From Homarus americanus (taxonomy: Eukaryota > Arthropoda > Malacostraca > Decapoda > Nephropidae): DNA of 64,000 nucleotides. Both the position numbers and the translations under genes were made by a program. Numbering within the stretch: the first letter of the stretch is position 1; each line of letters starts with the position of its first letter. The notes under the pieces were generated by a model that was given only the letters and a program-made list of their open reading frames with translations, was not told where the DNA came from and did no database searches. The DNA is taken from positions 6,367,951 through 6,431,950 of the forward strand of contig NW_024753828.1 of NCBI RefSeq assembly GCF_018991925.1, read 5' to 3'. This document shows positions 57,241 to 64,000 of this stretch, piece after piece.

Positions 57241-57400
57241 TGTTGTAATTTTTTATCATTGTGTCTTGATTTTAATGATATTTGTTTTATTATAATGTTG
57301 TACTAACGTATTACTGTATGTTAATTTTTAAATAATAACCATTGTGTCTTTGATCACAAGCTGGTAATAAAGTTGTAATACAGATTAGTGTTTTATATAC
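57234..57400 (+). promoter_or_regulatory. Probable polyadenylation signals / 3' LTR remnant
   Basis: AATAAA at 57234-57239, immediately after the env-like region, and again at 57366-57371 within the block shared with 52470-52501. Both are consistent with a 3' end, but boundaries are unclear. Confidence 0.4.
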
Positions 57401-57450
57401 GATACTTAGCCTTGTGTTAGAACCCATGTTATTTGTGCAGACCATTGTGT

Positions 57451-58114
57451 TACGCTACCAGTTTCCTCACCTCGTAAGCCTCCTCTTTATCAGCTCTCAC
57501 TGTATCACTAATTATATGAGGATCAGTGTAAGGGTGTAAGGATCAGTGTAAGGGTGTAAGGATCAGTGTAAGAGTCTAAGGAACAGGATGGTGGAAGAGG
57601 AAAGGAGACGAAGGAAGGAGGGAGAAGACGAAAGAGAGAACTGAGGATAAAAAAAAGAATAATAGAAAGTAAAATGAATGAGACAAGAACAGACAGACAC
57701 AGATTCAGTTAAACAGATAAATAGACAAACGTAAAAAATCTATAAAAAAAGTTTCAATCAGAATTATGATATCAAACTATATGATGAAAATAATCCGACC
57801 GAAAACCATGGATCAGTTTAATTGAAAAAAAAGTTAGAATTTTTTTATTGTCACTGGAATAACTTTAGTGATATATTAATTATTCCTCTTGTTTGTTTGT
57901 TTGTTTGTTGTTGTGAGGCAAGAGTATAAGAGTCATATTGATGGTGTCTATGTTAGGTAACTTTGTACTTAAGGTAAAAATAAGAATTGATTTTTTGACT
58001 TGAGTTTTAAATACAGGTGGACTAGTAATTAATTTTGTACAGGTGAGTTAATTAGGAGTTACAGGTGAACAGTTTATTCTGGTTGAGTGGATCATTTATC
58101 GAGGTTAACTTTAC

Positions 58115-58118
<4 letters not shown>
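57451..58118. other. Unique DNA with a few GTGTAAGGATCA units
   Basis: Four units at about 57532-57585 match the style of the array at 51020-51352. The remainder is AT-rich and non-coding. Confidence 0.65.

Positions 58119-58168
<50 letters not shown>
58119..58168. repeat. (CA)n microsatellite
   Basis: About 24 CA units. Confidence 0.98.
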
Positions 58169-58170
<2 letters not shown>

Positions 58171-58427
58171 CAGTAACTCACTCAAACCTCTCGTTATTAA
58201 AAGGTGCCAATAACTCAGCCATATATAATAACTCCAGGAGGCTGGCTATGTCTTACACCGTGTCCACCACCTGTAGTAAGACATAGGTGACATACCGCAA
58301 GACATAAAGAAAAGGTAAGACAAGGTGTTTGAAAGATTTAATTACAGGTAGTGTTAAATGCGCCTTGGGATTATGTATCAAGATATTGGCCATAGTGGGG
58401 GAGATAAGGGGTATACTGTCACTCATA
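58169..58427. other. Unique DNA
   Basis: Nothing recognised. Confidence 0.55.
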
Positions 58428-59078
58428 CTGTACCACAACACTGTCTTATACTGTACCACAACACTGTCTTATACTGTACCACAACACTGCCTTATACTGT
58501 ACCACAACACTGTCTCTTATACTGTACCACAACACTGCCTTATACTGAACCACAACACTGCCTTATACTGTACCACAACACTGTCCACAACACTGTACCA
58601 CAACACTGTCTTATACTGTACCACAACACTGTCTCTTATACTGTACCACAACACTGTCTTATACTGTACCACAACACTGTCTCTTATACTGTACCACAAC
58701 ACTGCCTTATACTGTACCACAACACTGTCTTATACTGTACCACAACACTGTCTTATACTGTACCACAACACTGTCTCTTATACTGTACCACAACACTGCC
58801 TTATACTGTACCACAACACTGTCTTATACTGTGCCACAACACTGTCTTATACTGTACCACAACACTGTCTCTTATACTGTACCACAACACTGCCTTATAC
58901 TGTACCACAACAATGTCCCTTATACTGTACACAACACTGTCTCTTATACTGTACACAACACTGTCTCTTATACTGTACCACAACACTCCCTTATACTGTA
59001 CCACAACACTGCCTTATACTGTGCCACAACACTGCCTTATACTGTACCACAACACTCCTTATACTGTGCCACAACATG
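58428..59078. repeat. 23-bp/25-bp minisatellite
   Basis: About 27 units of TACTGTACCACAACACTGTC plus TTA or TCTTA. The alternation of 23- and 25-bp units is irregular. Frames of about 260 codons on the plus strand arise because mixed unit lengths happen to avoid stops. Confidence 0.96.
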
Positions 59079-59870
59079 ACACAAGGCTCCCATTGTGTAA
59101 AAAGGTTAAGGAGTTAATGTTAATTTCTAAAAGGTAAGGAAATGTTGTGGGAAAATACAGCCTCTAGGGATTCTCAAGCTCTCTGGTGGACTGTCACAAG
59201 AGGTTAGAGGTGACGACGGCGGGGTGGTGGAAGCATGAGGGAGAGGTGGGATAGCGATTAATGTTCCAAAATGTATTAGACAAAAGTTGTGATAGTTAAC
59301 TTGTATCTCACACACACACACCATTGTAGAAATTATCAACAACTCGTAGTTAACCAGTGTATTCACTCCCAGTCAATCTTACTTTTTGCACTGTCACTAT
59401 GTTGAAATGTCCTGTAGTATGACCTTCTCCCCACCTAGTTATTATATATCATATTTATATCACTTATGTTACTTGTATATTAATTGTCAATCAAGAGACC
59501 CATTCCCCAATTATGTAACTGTATATTTTCAGCCTTCCCTCTGCCATAAATTATTACTATTTTTTATTACTTACGACTACATACTGTACATACATACAGG
59601 CAACTATACATACATACATACATACATAACCAAAGGTGAAAAATAAGAAAATGTAAAAAAATAAGCTACCGAAGCCTGACAATCCGGGATGGTAACGAAG
59701 AATCAGAGAGTGACACTTTGGCCCGACTCTGACTCAGGGAAAAACTGTCAGCGTTGGCCATGAATAGAGGCGATAGGAGCAGTGAAAAAAATAGCATCAC
59801 TCATACCACTGCAAGGAGATGGTGTCTCTTAATACTGCTATGGCGACGGTGAGAGATAGATGCTTGTAGT
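59079..59870. other. Unique DNA with (CATA)n
   Basis: (CATA)n at about 59607-59628. No gene recognised. Confidence 0.6.
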
Positions 59871-60240
59871 GGGAGAAGGGAGAAGGGAGGGGGGGAAGAA
59901 GGAAGAGGATAGGAGGGAGGAGGAGAAGAAAGGAGATAATGGGAGGATAGAAGATGGGCGAAGATAAGATATGTAGAAAGTTAATCATAGAGAAGAAGGA
60001 AATAGGAAGGAAGGATAAAGAGAGAAAGAAGAGGGGAAATGGTAAGAGGGGGGGGAGATGGAGGGAAGTGACGACAGGAAAAAGACGGGAGAGAGGGAGG
60101 AGAGGGTAAGAGTGACGGGAGGAAAAAGAGGGAGGAGAGGGGGAAGACTGACGGGAGGAAAAAGAGGGAGAGGGAGAAGAATGACGACTGGAAAGAGAGG
60201 GATGAGAGGGGTGGACAGATAAAAAGAGGGGTGAGGAGCC
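59871..60240. repeat. Purine-rich GGAGGAAAAAGAGGGA repeats
   Basis: AG-rich low-complexity DNA. From 60060 it contains three ~50-bp units with GACGGGAGGAAAAAGAGGGA. Confidence 0.85.
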
Positions 60241-60345
60241 TTCTGGTCAACTTGTCGCTAATTGGCTGAACTGTAGCGTCTTGTTAGTGGGGAGTCTTTT
60301 GAGTCTCAGTATTTTGTCTCTTTAAAGGAAGCAAGTTGATGACGA

Positions 60346-60377
<32 letters not shown>

Positions 60378-60734
60378 GTTTAGTTCACTGTTGTGCCCTG
60401 GTAATAACAGTAACGTAACAGTAGAGAGGTAGACATTAAGACCGGGTATAGAGTTGAGTGACAAGGGAGAATCGTCCTTGTGTCTGTCTGCTATAAGGGT
60501 CAAGTTGGTGTTAGTTTACCTTCATGACGGGGTGTTGTTGCTACTGTAGGTGGAGGAGGAGGAGGACGAAGAGGAGGTGGAGGAGGAGGACGAAGAGGAG
60601 GTGGAGGAGGAGGAGGAGATACCCTGAACCAACAAAAACAGGAGGACAGAGAAAGGGAGATAGAGAGAGACTGAGAGATAATATGAAAACAAAATACTAA
60701 AAAAAGTGATAAATATTGTACAGGAAAGAAAGAG
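60241..60734. other. Unique DNA with (AGT)n and GGA tract
   Basis: (TAG)n at about 60351-60379 and a GGAGGACGAAGAGGAGGT tandem at about 60552-60622. Confidence 0.75.
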
Positions 60735-60966
60735 GCAATGTTAAAGGTTGGTTAGGTGAGGTTAGGGTTGGTTTAGGTTAGGTTAGGGTTGGTTAGGTTA
60801 GGGTTGGTTAGGGTAGGGTTGGTTAGGTTAGGGTAGGGTTGGTTTAGGTTAGGGTAGGGTAGGGTTGGTTTAGGTTAGGATTGGTTAGGTTAGGGTTGGT
60901 TAGGTTAGGGTTGGTTAGGTTAGGATTGGTTAGGTTAGGGTTGGTTAGGTTAGGGTTGGTTAGGTA
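60735..60966. repeat. TTAGGGTTGGTTAGG higher-order telomere-like array
   Basis: About fourteen units of 16 bp, GTTAGGGTTGGTTAGG, a variant telomere-like block differing from the arrays at 6.8 and 37.6 kb. Confidence 0.95.
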
Positions 60967-61438
60967 TATCGCCAAAACTGGAGACATTGTTACCACATCA
61001 AATATCAAGTTGTACATTCATATCACACGTTCTTGAGTTGGTAACGTGGGAGTAACACCTGGGAAACATAATTAACACCAATAGGTAAGAAACCACGCGA
61101 TGCTCACCTGTTGTTGTAGTCATTTCAATCATTATGTCTTGTATACCAGAATCTTTGTTTACTGTTTACACTCACTGATCTTGTTTACTGTGTCTCGGCC
61201 CTCACCACAAGTAATATGTAAACAGTATTTCAGTATTGAATTTAAGCTGAGATTAATTTATTGATGTTTGGAGGAAGATTTAGTTACTTATGAAGGAACA
61301 ATTGATGAACAGCTTACTGGATCCGGTGTTCTTTGTTCTTTAGTAATATACAGATAAGACAACTGTTATCATGTGATCTTCAGGTAGTTATTTTGTCTTG
61401 TTGTTATTACCCAGTTTGTTAATCACTGGGATGACCTC

Positions 61439-61472
<34 letters not shown>

Positions 61473-61895
61473 CAACAACACTCCGAATATCTAAAATTAA
61501 ATAGTATTAACAAAGTGATTTACTTCAACATTTCATCACAATAATGACTCCCACGATAGAGTTTCAGAATGTTGATTACGTTCGTCGCCTCCAACGTTCA
61601 CAAGTTGACAGAGAATGTTCATTTTTTTTTCGAAGTTTATGTTGAAGAAAAGTTACGGTGACCAAGTTCGGATGATGGGGATAATTAATCGAGATTATCA
61701 GGGAATAAGTGAAATAATCCTTTACTAAATACAGTTACTGATCAACCGGCCATCATTCTTCATAATACAATATTGAAAAAAAATTCTCACGTATTTATGA
61801 GGATTTCTTATTAATTATATTCAAGAAATACATTAAATATTATTCATTCTTACATGAAATAACATTGATTTTGTAACCAATGTTTATGACAAAGG
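60967..61895. other. AT-rich unique DNA with one (CA)n
   Basis: (CA)n at about 61442-61470. Nothing else recognised. Confidence 0.6.
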
Positions 61896-61970
61896 TTGAC
61901 AGCTGAGTGGGTGCAACACTCTACTCACGTCCTAAAGGTTACTGGTTCGCATACGGGTACACTCAGCTAT
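61896..61970 (+). mobile_element. tRNA-derived SINE head or tRNA pseudogene (family 2)
   Basis: AGCTGAGTGGGTGCAACACT fits a tRNA D-arm/A-box and TGGTTCGCATAC a T-arm/B-box, at normal spacing. The 5' and 3' sides do not make a proper acceptor stem, and the T-arm is mismatched, so it is not a working tRNA. It is related to the minus-strand block at about 50556-50662. Confidence 0.5.
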
Positions 61971-62587
61971 GAATAAGTTAGGGGGGGGGGTTACAGTGTA
62001 GTAGTGTACAGTAGGTGTTTGTGTACTGAAGGTGTAGTACTCAGTATGTTGTATCAGCCTCTGGGACCAAAGGAAATAGTTAATATATAAATCAGTTTCA
62101 AAATGCATAATTTAACCCACCAATTTTAATACACAGTTCACTATATTATCTGTGTTATTTGTTGTGTTATCTATGTGTTATCTATGTGTTATCTATGTGT
62201 CTCTTAGTTATAATTTAGTTATGTTTTGTTATTCACCAGTTAACTTCCCAACGCCTTTTTGAGAGACGTGATGAAGTTCAGTAAATATCTCTGTTGTAGC
62301 TCGCCATGTTGAGTTGTCTGGCTGCCTCTCCCTTCAACACCTCCCCAATACCTCCCTTAACACCTCCCCACCACTTTCCCCTCAACACCTCCCTCAACAC
62401 CCCCTCCCAACACCTCCCCGCCAGCACCTCGCTTCCTCCTGACATCCCGAAGGAGCGCCTCTACCACCCTCAGTGTTCCTTGTGTTCAGTCTTATTGTTC
62501 ACACCTCAACACTGTTTATTGCGCTGGTCTAACCCTTAACGTCAACACCAGCAAAGTGTCTAGGAGGACCAGGATGTTTATGCTCCG
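61971..62587. other. Unique DNA, CTCCC-rich patch
   Basis: A G-run at 61981-61990, (GTTATCTAT)n at about 62168-62200, and CAACACCTCCC-type repeats at about 62333-62425. The 77-codon frame at 62306 lies in that repeat. Confidence 0.6.
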
Positions 62588-62860
62588 CTTGTGAGTGTCT
62601 GGTGGTGAAGGGGAGTGTCTGGTGGTGAAGGGGAGTGTCTGGTGGTGAAGGGGAGTGTCTGGTGGTGAAGTGATGGAGTGTCTGGTGGTGAGAGTGTCTG
62701 GTGGTGAAGTGAGTGTCTGGTGGTGGTGAAGATGAGTGTCTGGTGGTGATGATGTGAGTGTCTGTGTGGTGAAGATGAGTGTCTGGTGGTGGTGAAGTGT
62801 CTGATGATGAGTGTCTGGGAGTGTCTGGTGGTGAAGATGAGTGTCTGGGAGTGTCGTATG
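62588..62860. repeat. GAGTGTCTGGTGGTGAAG minisatellite
   Basis: About fourteen units of 18-22 bp, regular at first, then increasingly variable. Confidence 0.95.
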
Positions 62861-62925
62861 TGAGTTTACGTCAGAATCTCATTAATTGTGTTTTTACATT
62901 GCCATTGATAAGCATTTTTTCTACC

Positions 62926-63530
62926 ATAAGAACATAAGAATGGAGGAAACTGCAGCGGGCTTATTGACCCATACTGGGCAGTCCTGTTTATACTCAACGG
63001 CTATTGCTTATAAGCATCCAACCTATGGAAGCTATCCAGCATATTCGAGTTAATGATGATATTTGGTAACTTGTTCCATTCATCCACTATTCTGTTTCCA
63101 AACTATGTTTACCTATTTCACGCCTAAATCTAAATTTGTCTAATTTAAACCATTGTTACGAGTTCGCTCCTGGTTGGATAGTTTGAGTACCTTTGTAATG
63201 TCCCCTTTGTTTAACCCTGACTTCATTTATACACTCTATCATGTCGCCCCTCACAACATCTCTCTCGAGGAGTGCAAATTAAGATGCTTTAACCTGTCTC
63301 TGTATTCAAGGTCCTAATGCCTGGATTAGTCTGTCATTCTCCTCTGGATTCTTTCCAAGGATTCTATATCCATTCTGTACTACGGTGACAGAACTGAACT
63401 GCGTAATCCAGGTGTGGTCTCACAAGAGCAAGATACAGTTTTAGGATGACCTCACTAGTCTTGTAACTAACACTCCTTTGTATGGACAAGTACTATTAGC
63501 CTTGTTACGAGCAAAAACACAATGTTTACT
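62926..63530 (-). mobile_element. Non-LTR retrotransposon RT C-terminal relic, copy C
   Basis: The minus strand shows the same protein tail as copy B: NKANSTCP-like start, TSEVILKLYLALVRPHLDYA-type reading, RMDIESLERIQRR, KVLKLSNQERTRNN. It also shows the extra tail WMEQVTKYHH that copy B has lost, and the same 3' end TTCTTATGTTCTTATGG. Several frameshifts and small deletions are present. Copy C retains the complete 3' end, so it defines the deletion in copy B. Confidence 0.85.
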
Positions 63531-64000
63531 ACCGAGTGTTTGTTGTCAGTTGTTCCAGACGTAATGTTTAGTTTGTGTTTTTGTTCCAGTTCCTGTTTGT
63601 GGTGTTTGTTTGGTTGTGATTCTTTACTGGTCTTGTTTTTATCTATTTTATTTTTATTTAATTTTATTTTTTCTTGATTTATTTATTTTATTTATTTATT
63701 TGTTTTTTGTATTTAATATTTTAAGCGTAATTTTATATTTTAGATAAATCCTGAAACACCCAACACGTCATCATTCTTTATATGTATGACCTGAAGGCAA
63801 GAGAAATTGGGCACACCTAATTTACTGATGATGAATGGTGTAGTTACTCATTAAGCTGTGTTAAGCTCTCCAAACCAAGGGAATAATAAACAGCGGTGAA
63901 ATTTCAGTGGCCAGTGGTGGGGCCAGGTGGGTCATAATTTCCATTAGCTGGACGAAGTTCTGTCTAGGTGGAGGTGATAAAGTGCACCTCCACTGCCAGG
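63531..64000. other. AT-rich unique DNA to window end
   Basis: T-rich (TTTA)n-like DNA at about 63630-63720. Nothing else recognised. Confidence 0.6.

Larger units (their letters stand above)
52471..57450 (+). mobile_element. Degenerate Ty3/Gypsy (Metaviridae) provirus with env-like gene
   Basis: Order gag - protease - (RT remnant) - integrase - env-like, all on the plus strand, which is the Metaviridae order. LTRs are not cleanly resolvable. However, 52470-52501 and 57366-57400 share ATAAAGTTGTAATA and, at the same spacing within one base, GTGTTTTATATA, suggesting the R-U5 parts of diverged LTRs. TGGTGACAAATTT at 52520 is a possible primer-binding site. AATAAA signals lie at 57234 and 57366. 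Frameshifts in pol and env and loss of the RT/RNase H core make it inactive. The outer limits are approximate. Confidence 0.8.

Noticed and set aside
58329..59117. Two overlapping ~260-codon plus-strand frames
   Set aside because: Tandem 23/25-bp units read as ILYHNTVLYC-type repeats in more than one frame. Not a protein.
61896..61970. Functional tRNA gene
   Set aside because: A- and B-boxes are recognisable, but the acceptor stem and T-arm do not pair. Better explained as a SINE head or pseudogene.

Overview
This is eukaryotic, intron- and repeat-dominated DNA, most likely from a malacostracan (decapod-type) crustacean. Three things suggest this: interstitial TTAGG/CCTAA arrays (the arthropod telomere motif), a very high load of (CA)n, (GA)n, (TATG)n and (TGTC)n microsatellites, and LINE and SINE families that resemble those of decapod genomes. 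The host assignment is inference. No complete host gene is visible. Most long open frames are read-through of tandem repeats.

Layout. 0-15.5 kb: a succession of unrelated minisatellites (17-bp array at the left edge, 13-bp, 18-bp, a 460-bp TTAGG block at 6.8 kb, about 1 kb of a ~39-bp unit at 7.5 kb, about 1.1 kb of a ~30-bp unit at 8.6 kb, about 1 kb of a 24-bp unit at 12.6 kb), separated by AT-rich unique DNA. 15.55-18.4 kb: the longest stretch free of simple repeats, holding a candidate signal-peptide first exon (17534-17776). 18.4-35.2 kb: more minisatellites, a tRNA-derived SINE with a TTAGG tail (28.3 kb) and a candidate terminal exon (28.9 kb). 35168-35267: a 100-N assembly gap, directly abutted by a hAT-type miniature transposon. 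35.5-48.4 kb: minisatellites, a second copy of the SINE (39.2 kb) next to a LINE 3' end, and a candidate 54-bp internal exon (47.7 kb). 49-51 kb: a LINE reverse transcriptase relic, then a 115-bp inverted repeat whose arms read as identical, then a degraded second tRNA-like SINE. 52.4-57.5 kb: a degenerate Ty3/Gypsy (Metaviridae) provirus with gag, protease, integrase and an envelope-like gene. Its reverse transcriptase is reduced to two inverted fragments. 57.5-64 kb: minisatellites, a (TTAGGG/TTGG) array and a third LINE relic.

The most informative item is the env-bearing Gypsy-like element. It has a 428-codon gag frame ending in a CCHC knuckle, a DTGSS protease, an integrase D-x35-E core, and an envelope-like region with a basic cleavage-type site and a C-terminal membrane anchor. 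Frameshifts and the loss of reverse transcriptase make it non-functional. The rest of the window is unusual for the number of independent, mutually unrelated minisatellites. Many show single-base unit-length changes in homopolymer runs, which may be real or may be assembly error.
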